Shown one piece after another: positions 17,281 to 24,238 of a DNA stretch of 64,000 bases. Origin of the DNA: Oceanisphaera psychrotolerans (lineage in GTDB: Bacteria > Pseudomonadota > Gammaproteobacteria > Enterobacterales > Aeromonadaceae). The stretch spans positions 1 through 64,000 of the forward strand of contig NZ_MDKE01000009.1 of the NCBI RefSeq assembly GCF_001870485.1, written 5' to 3'. A program made the position numbers and the translations under genes. Every line of letters starts with the position of its first letter. Within the stretch, counting starts at the first letter, position 1. The notes under the pieces are model-generated. The model saw only the letters and a list, made by a program, of their open reading frames with translations. It made no database searches and was not told the DNA's origin.

Positions 17281-17307
17281 AAATGCATCAAATGCATCAA
17301 ATGCATC
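17281..17307. repeat. 9-bp tandem repeat, three copies
   Basis: AAATGCATC is repeated three times without interruption (17281, 17290, 17299), 68 bp before the DUF302 gene start. ATGCAT is itself palindromic, so it could bind a dimeric regulator, but it may be a simple slippage repeat. Confidence 0.7.
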
Positions 17308-17374
17308 AAACACGCCACCTTACAACTGATCGGCCATGGCGCCATCATCTCGACAAACAGCATGAGGTATTGAA

Positions 17375-17830
17375 ATGAAGAAAATTTTATCGCTTGGTCT
17401 GTTAACGCTTTTCATTTCATACACGGCAAGTGCAGAGGAAAGCCTGATCAGATTGCAAAGCCCATACACGGCTCAAGCAACCGCCGACCGCTTTGAAACC
17501 ATTGCCAAAGAGAAGGGTTTGAACGTGTTTGCGAGAATCAATCATCAGCAGAATGCGGCCGGTGTAGACATGGAGCTGCGCCCGACCGAGGTGATTATTT
17601 TTGGCAACCCGAAAGTGGGCACACCCTTAATGCAATGTGCCCAGGAGGTCGGCATTGATCTGCCGCAGAAGGTGTTAATCATGGAAGATGAAAATAAACA
17701 GGTCTGGCTGTCGTACAACAACCCGGAATATTTGAAAAACCGGCACAACATCGAAGGTTGCGATGCGGTGCTAACCAAGATAGCCGGCGTATTGAACACC
17801 TTGTCTGCGGCGGCCGTTGCAGGGCAGTAA
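17375..17830 (+). CDS. Exported DUF302 protein
   Basis: A 151-residue protein with a signal peptide (MKKILSLGLLTLFISYTASA, cleavage about residue 20) and one DUF302 domain: TADRFETIAKEKGLNVFARINHQQNA, the family's LRPTEVIIFGNPKVGTPLM and VLIMEDENKQVWLSYNNPEYL. DUF302 proteins are small periplasmic proteins of unknown action. GAGG lies nine bases before the ATG. Base composition is visibly lower in GC than the genes to the left, marking the start of an accessory stretch. Confidence 0.88.
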   Translation: MKKILSLGLLTLFISYTASAEESLIRLQSPYTAQATADRFETIAKEKGLNVFARINHQQNAAGVDMELRPTEVIIFGNPKVGTPLMQCAQEVGIDLPQKVLIMEDENKQVWLSYNNPEYLKNRHNIEGCDAVLTKIAGVLNTLSAAAVAGQ

Positions 17831-17902
17831 TCGCCTGGCGAATGGTTCAACAGAGCGTCAACCGTCCGACATCTCCGGGCTGGTTGATTTTTTATGTATA
17901 GG

Positions 17903-17933
17903 ATGGCCATTACAGATGAAATGGCCATTTTTT
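17903..17933 (+). terminator. Rho-independent terminator after the DUF302 gene
   Basis: ATGGCCATT (17903-17911) pairs with AATGGCCAT (17920-17928) around an 8-base loop, ending in six T. Confidence 0.8.
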
Positions 17934-17967
17934 ACTCGTCAACGAGGCGTTACATTTACGATGCTCC

Positions 17968-18831
17968 ATGTTTAAAACAATATCACTGACCGTACTGGCA
18001 CTGTTGGCTTTTGCCGGAAACTCTGTTCTGTGTCGCCTGGCACTGAATGATGATGTCATCGATGCGGCCAGCTTTACGTCTATCAGGCTATTCTCCGGCG
18101 TTGTATTCCTGTTGTTTCTGGTCACCATCAGCACCCGAAAAAAAATGAACCTGAACAGCGGAAGCTGGACCTCCGCCTTCTTCCTGTTTTTATACGCCAT
18201 CGCATTTTCATATGCATACATCAGCCTGGACACCGGAACCGGCGCCTTGATATTGTTTGGCTCGGTTCAGGCAACGATGATCATTTATGGCCTGTTGAAA
18301 GGAAACCGACTCATTCTGGTTGAATGGGCGGGGTTGCTGGTCGCCTTGTCGGGGCTCTTTGTGCTGCTGATGCCAGGGGCGTCCGCACCTTCGCTGACCG
18401 GCTTCGCACTGATGGCGATTTCGGGCATAGCCTGGGGGTTTTACACCCTGGCTGGCAAGGGTTCCAACACCCCGCTTGTTGACACAACCAACAACTTTCT
18501 GAGAACCCTTCCCTTTATCGCCCTGGTGACGCTTGCCACGCTCGATGATGTTCAGATATCCAATAAAGGCATGGTGTTGGCCATCTTGTCCGGGGCGGTC
18601 GCCTCCGGATTAGGCTATGCAATCTGGTACTCCGCACTCGCACGGTTAACGGTGACCCAGGCCGCCACCTTTCAATTATCGGTGCCGATCATTGCCGCAT
18701 TCGGCGGCGTTTTATTTGCACATGAGGCGATCACCTTCAAATTGACCATTTCCTCGATACTGGTACTGGGTGGCGTCCTGGTCGTGACCCTTGGCAAACA
18801 ACATGCCGAAAAATATACCAAACGGATATAA
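17968..18831 (+). CDS. DMT-superfamily (EamA) permease
   Basis: A 287-residue inner-membrane protein with ten hydrophobic segments and two EamA repeats (about 5-132 and 145-278), typical of drug/metabolite exporters. Family features include AGNSVLCRLAL in TM1, a conserved positive loop, AISGIAWGFYTLAGKGS at the start of repeat two and VPIIAAFGGVLFAHE in TM9. The substrate cannot be inferred. Codon use is less GC-biased than in flanking core genes. The ATG at 17968 lacks a strong Shine-Dalgarno site; no better start gives an intact TM1. Confidence 0.88.
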   Translation: MFKTISLTVLALLAFAGNSVLCRLALNDDVIDAASFTSIRLFSGVVFLLFLVTISTRKKMNLNSGSWTSAFFLFLYAIAFSYAYISLDTGTGALILFGSVQATMIIYGLLKGNRLILVEWAGLLVALSGLFVLLMPGASAPSLTGFALMAISGIAWGFYTLAGKGSNTPLVDTTNNFLRTLPFIALVTLATLDDVQISNKGMVLAILSGAVASGLGYAIWYSALARLTVTQAATFQLSVPIIAAFGGVLFAHEAITFKLTISSILVLGGVLVVTLGKQHAEKYTKRI

Positions 18832-19381
18832 CCACACGCGAACCAGCAACGGTACCCAACTGCTCGATGCTGCTCGGCGCATGACATCCGGCCGCCAAGG
18901 ATGGCGGCAATACCGACATAACAGGGAGCACTTTTCAGCCATGCCAGATACAGGTCGGCGGAGCAGCCCCTTTGTGCCTGCTCCGCGACGTCGCCTGTTA
19001 CTGCGCTCCTGGGTTTTTCTTGAAGCTTATCGCTTATCCTGCCCTCTATTAACTTCCATTCTGCAACCCGCCCTGATTATAATGAGAAAGCTTCATATGA
19101 GTTTATCCGAGATGGCAGTGATATGGACTCAAGAACGGGCACAAGGAAAGGTCCGTTCGCCTGCAAGAGCCGGCGCTAGCTGCCGATCCGACCATACGCC
19201 GTCGAGTGAACAGATACCCCGCACCGGACGCAGAGCATTCGAACATACGCATATTGATCGCCGCACAGCCAAACACAAATATCTGAACGCTATTTTAAAT
19301 CAGTAAATTAATAAAAAAACAATAGGTACGATGAGTAAATACGCGCATGCTTAGTATTAAAAATAATGTTGGAAGTGCATA
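18832..19381. other. 550-bp non-coding accessory spacer with a large hairpin
   Basis: I see no credible gene here; the one long open frame (18791-19306) overlaps the permease end and has no family character. A hairpin lies at 18954-18989 (GTCGGCGGAGCAG against CTGCTCCGCGAC, one bulged G). It is nested in a wider inverted pair, TAACAGG (18919-18925) and CCTGTTA (18994-19000). The right-hand 120 bases are very AT-rich and probably hold the promoter for the next gene. Confidence 0.45.
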
Positions 19382-19867
19382 TTGAAGACTCTGGATAAAT
19401 GGGCAGAGCGTATATACGCGGAAACTGATGTGGGCCGCAGCATCGCGACGTCCGCTGCCGGTGTTGTGGGTCTGTCAGCTTATCTTGTGTCATCAGATTG
19501 GGTTATTGCTGTGTTTTCGGCAGTCATTGCATTTCCGCTAGTTCGATTGGTCGCTACCGGAGTCCATGCGCGAACGGTAAGGCGAGCGCAGGGCCGAATG
19601 GAGTTGGAAGAAGCAGAGCGTATCTATGGCCGCTTGAGCGAGGACGAGAAAACCGTAGTACAGGCATTTGTTCAAGCAGGCGGCTCGGTTCTTACTTGGG
19701 GGCAAGTAAATCAGCTTGACCTACCGGGAGCCGGTATAGAGTCCCTCGTCCAGCGAGAGGTGGTTTGGACCTCGGTGACAGCAGACGGCATGCGAGAAAC
19801 ATTTGCCCTAGATTCAGCTGTATTTGACGTTGGGCAAAAGCGAGTAGCGGATGAGAGTAACCTCTAA
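19382..19867 (+). CDS. Unknown membrane protein, probable integron cassette gene
   Basis: A 161-residue protein with a TTG start at 19382 (GGAAG about eight bases upstream). Residues ~20-60 hold two hydrophobic segments (TSAAGVVGLSAYLV, WVIAVFSAVIAFPLVRLVA). The rest is soluble, with a charged helix (RRAQGRMELEEAERIYGRL) and a winged-helix-like end (SVLTWGQVNQLDLPGAGIESLVQREVV). I do not recognise the family. The TAA stop overlaps the first bases of an attC-like site, exactly as in gene cassettes, and base composition differs from the chromosome around it. Confidence 0.6.
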   Translation: MKTLDKWAERIYAETDVGRSIATSAAGVVGLSAYLVSSDWVIAVFSAVIAFPLVRLVATGVHARTVRRAQGRMELEEAERIYGRLSEDEKTVVQAFVQAGGSVLTWGQVNQLDLPGAGIESLVQREVVWTSVTADGMRETFALDSAVFDVGQKRVADESNL

Positions 19868-19937
19868 CGATCACAGCCACGGCTACTACATTACGGCTTC
19901 GCCTCCATTCCGCAGCCACGCGTGCGTTGCGTTAAAT
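19862..19937 (+). other. attC-like recombination site (integron cassette)
   Basis: The site runs from CTCTAAC (19862-19868, inverse core, close to RYYYAAC) to GTTAAAT (19931-19937, fits GTTRRRY). It is 76 bp long, with an imperfect palindrome whose arms share TAACG, GGCT and AT..GGC and close on GGCTTCGCC. The upstream ORF stop lies inside the inverse core, and the next ORF starts 24 bp after the core with a strong ribosome site. No integrase gene is in the window, so it would be an isolated cassette remnant. Confidence 0.6.
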
Positions 19938-19960
19938 CATAAAAGGAAAGGAAAATAAAC

Positions 19961-20242
19961 ATGGATAACAAACAGGAATTTATAGCCCATCTTCAAGCCT
20001 CATTCAGAGAATATTTCACCAAGGAGAAACAAACGCCGACAGAGCGTGCCCAGGCGAAAAGTTATATCAATGGCCTGATGGTGGCCGGCAGGATGTTTGG
20101 CGTCAGCTTCGAGGAACTACAGCAGATCATGACTCAGGAGCAAAGCCGGAGTGTCACCAACACAATAAAAAACGACTGGGGTAATATAGACCCGCTGGAG
20201 ATCCCGACTATTTTTCGAAATGCAGCACAACCCCCGCAATAA
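19961..20242 (+). CDS. Unknown 93-residue protein, probable cassette gene
   Basis: A small soluble charged protein: N-terminal MDNKQEFIAHLQASFREYFT, a middle helix AQAKSYINGLMVAGRMFGVSFEELQQIM, and a proline-containing tail. No signal peptide or membrane segment; no family recognised. GGAAAGGAAA precedes the ATG by about six bases, directly after the attC-like core site, as expected for the first gene of a following cassette. No second attC could be found downstream. Confidence 0.6.
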   Translation: MDNKQEFIAHLQASFREYFTKEKQTPTERAQAKSYINGLMVAGRMFGVSFEELQQIMTQEQSRSVTNTIKNDWGNIDPLEIPTIFRNAAQPPQ

Positions 20243-20308
20243 GCCTAAGCCAGTGAGACAGTGAGACGGTTCCTTATATAAAAACCAGCGCAGCATCCGG
20301 GTCTCGCC

Positions 20309-20317
20309 CCGCTCACC
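20309..20317. repeat. Left copy of the 9-bp target-site duplication
   Basis: CCGCTCACC abuts the left end of the insertion sequence and is identical to 21576-21584 at its right end. Confidence 0.93.
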
Positions 20318-21575
20318 CTTAGCCATCCCCTTATATGAGCTAGAGCTGGCACGGCCCGGCGGGTAAACTACTCGCCTTTGAACCAAACTCGGCAACGTCA
20401 CCAATCATGATCACCAGCGCTTCCATTTCAGAATACCTGCAAGACATCTTCGGCCAGGATATGCATGCCAAGCGCGTGCTTTCATTGGCCAATGCCACCT
20501 TGGGGGTAATTGAATCCAGCTCGCTGGCCATTCATGCCATTGGTAACGGCCTGGCTCAGGCCAATGGTCTTGAGCGTAAATACGCCATCAAGCAAGTCGA
20601 CCGTTTGCTGAGCAACATCAAGCTCAACATCTGGTCACTGTTCGACGACTGGGTACCCTACGTGGTGGCCGAACGCAAGGAAATCGTGGTCTCCATGGAC
20701 TGGACCGAGTTCGATGCCGACGACCATAGCAGCATCGTGCTGAGCATGCAGACCAGTCATGGACGCAACACGCCGCTGCTGTGGAAGACGCACCAAAAAT
20801 CCTTGCTGAAAGGCAAGCGCAATGACCATGAAGACGAGCTGTTGTGGAAACTGAAAAACAGTCTGCCGACCGATGTACGCGTGACCGTGGTGGCCGACCG
20901 GGGTTTTGGCAACACCGGTCTGTTTGCCCTGCTGGAAGACGAGTTGGGATTCGACTATCTCATTCGTTTTAAAGACAATATTCTGCTCTGCCCGGTGGGT
21001 AAAGACCTCAAACCGGCGAAGACATGGCTGACGCCCAGTGGTCGTACCCACACCTTGAAAGACGTGGAGCTGACCAACCAGAGACAGCCCGTCGCCCGGG
21101 TCTTTTGCTGCAAGAAAGCGGACATGAAAGAGGCTTGGTTTCTGGCCAGCAACCGGCGTAACCTGAGTGCCGCCGACGCCCTTAAGTTGTACGGCAAGCG
21201 TTGGGGGATCGAGAGCAGCTTTCGGGACATCAAGGACTACAAGTTCGGCATGGGTATGGCTGACACCCATGTCAGTTCAACCAAGCGTCGCGACCGTCTG
21301 TTCCTGTTCAGCGCCCTGGCCATCGTGCTGCTGACTTTGCTCGGCAAGGCCGGTGACGCCGCCGGACTGGAGAAGACGATAAAAGCCAATACCAGTAAAA
21401 CCCGTACCTACTCCTTCTTCCGACAAGGGGGCATCTATTATCAGATGCTGCCGAAGATGAAAGAGGAAAACGCCATCAAACTGTTGGAAAAATTTTCCTA
21501 CTATCTGTCACAGCACAAATTATACAAGCGCATCTTCGGCATTATCTGAGCAATAAAAATGAGGGGATCTCTGAG
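20318..21575 (+). mobile_element. Complete IS4-family insertion sequence with 9-bp target duplication
   Basis: A 1258-bp element. The left end begins CTTAGCCATCCCCTTAT and the right end (read inward) CTCAGAGATCCCCTCAT; these related inverted repeats resemble the IS10-type end CTGATGAATCCCCTAAT. The 9 bases CCGCTCACC occur immediately outside both ends (20309-20317 and 21576-21584), a perfect target duplication of the size made by IS10-like elements. One transposase gene fills the element. Intact ends, duplication and ORF indicate a fairly recent insertion. Confidence 0.93.
20407..21549 (+). CDS. IS4-family DDE transposase
   Basis: A 380-residue transposase that cuts and rejoins the ends of the surrounding element. 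The catalytic triad is visible as D98 (SMDWTEF), D164 (VVADRGFGN) and E269 (WGIESSFRDIK). The E lies in a perfect IS4 signature Y-x2-R-x3-E-x6-K (Y262, R265, E269, K276). The length is normal and no frameshift is present, so it is probably functional. The start at 20407 follows 72 bases of element DNA after the left terminal repeat. Confidence 0.95.
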   Translation: MITSASISEYLQDIFGQDMHAKRVLSLANATLGVIESSSLAIHAIGNGLAQANGLERKYAIKQVDRLLSNIKLNIWSLFDDWVPYVVAERKEIVVSMDWTEFDADDHSSIVLSMQTSHGRNTPLLWKTHQKSLLKGKRNDHEDELLWKLKNSLPTDVRVTVVADRGFGNTGLFALLEDELGFDYLIRFKDNILLCPVGKDLKPAKTWLTPSGRTHTLKDVELTNQRQPVARVFCCKKADMKEAWFLASNRRNLSAADALKLYGKRWGIESSFRDIKDYKFGMGMADTHVSSTKRRDRLFLFSALAIVLLTLLGKAGDAAGLEKTIKANTSKTRTYSFFRQGGIYYQMLPKMKEENAIKLLEKFSYYLSQHKLYKRIFGII

Positions 21576-21604
21576 CCGCTCACCAACACATCTCGCCAGA
21601 CCCG

Positions 21605-21658
21605 GCCTCCCTTGCCTTCGGCTGATCCCTGACGTTCAATAAAAACAGTACGGGAGGC
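21605..21658 (+). promoter_or_regulatory. Leader of the hemolysin III gene with ribosome-site-pairing repeat
   Basis: GCCTCCC (21605-21611) is complementary to GGGAGGC (21652-21658), which contains the ribosome site of the next gene. If it forms, the hairpin would hide that site. Overlapping AGACCCGG (21598-21605) is complementary to CCGGGTCT at 20297-20304 on the other side of the insertion sequence, so the element has split the original leader. Confidence 0.35.
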
Positions 21659-21664
21659 ACCATC

Positions 21665-22321
21665 ATGCACAACAGGGTATCCGGCCACGTTCGTGAACAG
21701 TCACGCGGTGAAGAGCTCGCCAACAGCATCAGCCACGGGGTGGCGCTGGTCGCCATGCTGGTCGGCACGCCGTTACTCATCATGCATGCGGTTCGGAGCG
21801 GGTCGGCCGGGTTCGTGGTCGGCACCGGTGTCTTTGCCGCCACCGCCATCCTGCTTTACCTCTCCTCCACCCTGTATCATGCCCTGGCACCCGGCCAGAC
21901 CAAGCAACGCTTTCGGACCATAGAGCATTCCGCTATCTTCCTGCTCATCGCGGGCACCTACACGCCGTTCGCGCTGGGTGCGTTGCAGGGCGCCTGGAGC
22001 TGGACCCTGTTCGGCCTGATCTGGAGTCTTGCGGCGGTGGGCGTCACGCTGAAAGTATTCAACAGCCTGTCTCACCCCTTTCTTTCCACCGGCCTCTATC
22101 TGTTGATGGGCTGGCTTGTTGTGATTGCGGTGGATCCCCTGCTGGAACACGTACCCACGGCGGGCCTGCTGTGGTTGCTGGCCGGTGGCTTGTCTTACAC
22201 CCTCGGTGTGGTGTTCTTTGTCACCGACTCCAGATTGCGGTACGGACACCTGCTCTGGCATGTGTTTGTGATGGGCGGCACCGGCTGCCACTATTTCGCC
22301 ATTCTCTGGTACGCCGCCTGA
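21665..22321 (+). CDS. Hemolysin III family (YqfA/PAQR) membrane protein
   Basis: A 218-residue inner-membrane protein of the hemolysin III/PAQR family with seven hydrophobic segments. The conserved metal-type motifs are present: EELANSISHGVAL in the first segment, SSTLYHA, FRTIEHSAIFLLIAGTYTPF and the C-terminal LLWHVFVMGGTGCHYFAI. The biochemical role in bacteria is unsettled (hydrolase-like fold). GGGAGG precedes the ATG by seven bases. The insertion sequence upstream probably separates the gene from its original promoter or leader. Confidence 0.92.
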   Translation: MHNRVSGHVREQSRGEELANSISHGVALVAMLVGTPLLIMHAVRSGSAGFVVGTGVFAATAILLYLSSTLYHALAPGQTKQRFRTIEHSAIFLLIAGTYTPFALGALQGAWSWTLFGLIWSLAAVGVTLKVFNSLSHPFLSTGLYLLMGWLVVIAVDPLLEHVPTAGLLWLLAGGLSYTLGVVFFVTDSRLRYGHLLWHVFVMGGTGCHYFAILWYAA

Positions 22322-22374
22322 CCCTTCCATTGACCGGATTCTGGCGTTGCCGCCCTCGCTTGCGGTCCCTAGCC

Positions 22375-22998
22375 TCAGTAATCAAATCCCGGCTGGGCTT
22401 TTACCCCGGCATCGAAGGCGTGTTTCACCGACTGCACTTCGCTCACGGTATCGGCCAGCTCGATGATGGAACGGTGGCAGCCACGGCCGGTGATGATCAC
22501 ATGCTGGTGTGGCGGGCGGTTTTTCAACGCGGTCAGCACCCGGTCCAGATCCAGGTAGTGGTAGGCCACCATATAAGTGAGTTCGTCCAGCAGCACCAGA
22601 TCGATGCTCGGGTCGGCCAGCATTTTCTCCGCCGGCAGCCAGGTCTGCTCGCAGGCGGCCATGTCCTGCTCGCGGTTCTGGGTTTCCCAGGTAAAGCCGG
22701 TGTTCATCACCACGAAGGGCACGCCCACCTGCTGCAGCAGGTTGCGTTCGCCACATTCCCAGCCCCCCTTGATGAACTGCACCACCGCCGCGCGTTTGCC
22801 GTGGCCCACGGCCCGTGCCACGGTGCCGAAGCCGGCGGTGCTCTTGCCCTTGCCGTTACCGGTGATCACCATCAGCACGCCACGCTCGTCACTGGCCGCG
22901 GCCACCTTGGCGTCGACCGCCTCTTTCAGCTTCTGCTGTCGCTGCTGGTGACGCTCGGCCTTTACCTGATCACGGTGGTTGTCGTTTGTGTCGCTCAT
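22375..22998 (-). CDS. cobO: Corrinoid adenosyltransferase CobO/BtuR
   Basis: A 207-residue cytosolic enzyme that transfers the adenosyl group of ATP to cob(I)yrinic acid a,c-diamide or cobalamin. The P-loop ITGNGKGKSTAGFG lies near residue 47. Other family blocks are RAAVVQFIKGGWECGER, LVLLDELTYMVAYHYLD and VIITGRGCHRSIIELADTVSE. The C-terminus HAFDAGVKAQPGFDY is the standard ending. The ATG at 22998 has GGAGCT about four bases upstream. No other cobalamin genes are nearby, so it may serve salvage. Confidence 0.95.
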   Translation of the reverse strand: MSDTNDNHRDQVKAERHQQRQQKLKEAVDAKVAAASDERGVLMVITGNGKGKSTAGFGTVARAVGHGKRAAVVQFIKGGWECGERNLLQQVGVPFVVMNTGFTWETQNREQDMAACEQTWLPAEKMLADPSIDLVLLDELTYMVAYHYLDLDRVLTALKNRPPHQHVIITGRGCHRSIIELADTVSEVQSVKHAFDAGVKAQPGFDY

Positions 22999-23127
22999 GG
23001 GAGCTCCTTGTTGCATGCAGTGTTGCCAAAAACGGAATGATGAGTGTATCGGCCCATGCTGGTCATGGGCCGGGTACTAACGAGTCTGGTGCGGCACCAT
23101 AGCACAGCAGGCAAAGGTTGTAAGCGG

Positions 23128-23937
23128 CTAGCCACGCCGCTGCAGGGCGGCGCCCAGGGTGCGAAAGTAACGGCCGAAGGCGGCGTTGATCCGCTCGCGT
23201 TGCTCGCCCCGAGGATAAAGCCCCAGCTCGGCCTCTTTGGTGGCCCTGGTGCCCTTGACCAGAAAGCCGTTCTTGATGGCGGCGTCCTGCACAAAGGCCT
23301 CGAAGGCCCGGGCGCAAAGTTCTTCCGGCTGGCTGTAATAAAAGGTGTTCAGGCGCCGGTCGGTCGCCGCCGAGGCCTTGAACAGAGGGCTGGGCTCACC
23401 ACCGTCGGCATCCAGCAAGATGGTGTGAAAGCAGTCGAACAGCAGATCGTTGAGCGGGTGGTCCAGAGTGGCCGCGTCATTCAGCCAGGCCCGGGAGGCA
23501 AAGGCGCCGCGAGCGGCCCCGGCTATCGCCTTGTCGGCCATGTAGTGATCGAAGGCGTGAAACCACTCGTGGGCGATGCTGCCGGGGCCGGCATTCTTGG
23601 CCAGCGAAAAGCAGCGAGTGGCGGGATTGTAATGGGCAGACACCCCGGGCCGGCCGCCGATGCCGTATTGTAACGAGAGAGTGCCCCGCAGGGAGACGAG
23701 CGGCTCGGGTCCCTGCAGGATCAGCATCAAATCGCACAGGGCGTCGAAAAACAGGCCCGCCGCCCGCTCCCGCTCGGGCCGGGTGACCCAGCGTCCTATC
23801 TCGATGCTGCGAAAATCGAAGCGCCGACGAACATGAACAAAGTCTATCTGCTCGCCGGCGGCGTGATCGGGCCCGTTACGATAGAAGCGGGCATGAAACT
23901 CGCCGTCATTCGCTTCCTTCCCCGCCTCTTTCGCCAT
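23128..23937 (-). CDS. CLCA_X family protein with HExxH-type motif
   Basis: A 269-residue soluble protein of the CLCA_X family, widespread in gammaproteobacteria but uncharacterised. It has an IAHEWFHAFDHY segment (HEWFH fits the HExxH zinc-protease motif) near the centre, followed by acidic helices that could supply a third ligand. Other conserved stretches are QIDFVHVRRRFDFRSIEIGRW and YYSQPEELCARAFEAFVQD. The start at 23937 is chosen because GGGGAG sits about seven bases upstream; a GTG two codons earlier is also possible. Metallopeptidase activity is inference from the motif only. Confidence 0.8.
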   Translation of the reverse strand: MAKEAGKEANDGEFHARFYRNGPDHAAGEQIDFVHVRRRFDFRSIEIGRWVTRPERERAAGLFFDALCDLMLILQGPEPLVSLRGTLSLQYGIGGRPGVSAHYNPATRCFSLAKNAGPGSIAHEWFHAFDHYMADKAIAGAARGAFASRAWLNDAATLDHPLNDLLFDCFHTILLDADGGEPSPLFKASAATDRRLNTFYYSQPEELCARAFEAFVQDAAIKNGFLVKGTRATKEAELGLYPRGEQRERINAAFGRYFRTLGAALQRRG

Positions 23938-24160
23938 GGTCACTCCCCGCCTGATCCCGTTCCGGCCCCTAGCTTACCCGAGGGGGCCGGCATGGTGAAA
24001 CCGTTCGGCAGTCGCCTGACAAGCAGGTACTACGGCCACAATGAAGCAGGAATTCCGTCTGCACAATGCGCGATGAAAAAGAATAAAACGCTACCATATT
24101 GCAATTTTATGACCCGAACGCATCCCCCACAGCAATACAACCGACCAAACTGACATCCTA

Positions 24161-24197
24161 CTGTCACAAAACTGCCCCACTGTAATAAAAGTGTCAT
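24161..24197 (+). promoter_or_regulatory. Two tandem Pho boxes (PhoB binding sites)
   Basis: CTGTCAC-AAAA-CTGCCCC (24161-24178) and CTGTAAT-AAAA-GTGTCAT (24180-24197) each match the Pho-box layout of two 7-base repeats separated by an A-rich 4-base spacer. They lie about 40 bp before the phosphate symporter gene, where PhoB normally replaces a -35 element; a weak -10 such as CATAGT (24208-24213) is correctly placed. Confidence 0.75.
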
Positions 24198-24238
24198 CTA
24201 GGCTCGGCATAGTGGCGCCAACTTTGAGATGAGGATGC

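Noticed and set aside
18791-19306. A 171-codon frame after the DMT permease gene
   Set aside because: It overlaps the permease end, crosses the hairpin at 18954 and has an Arg/Ser-rich non-protein-like composition.
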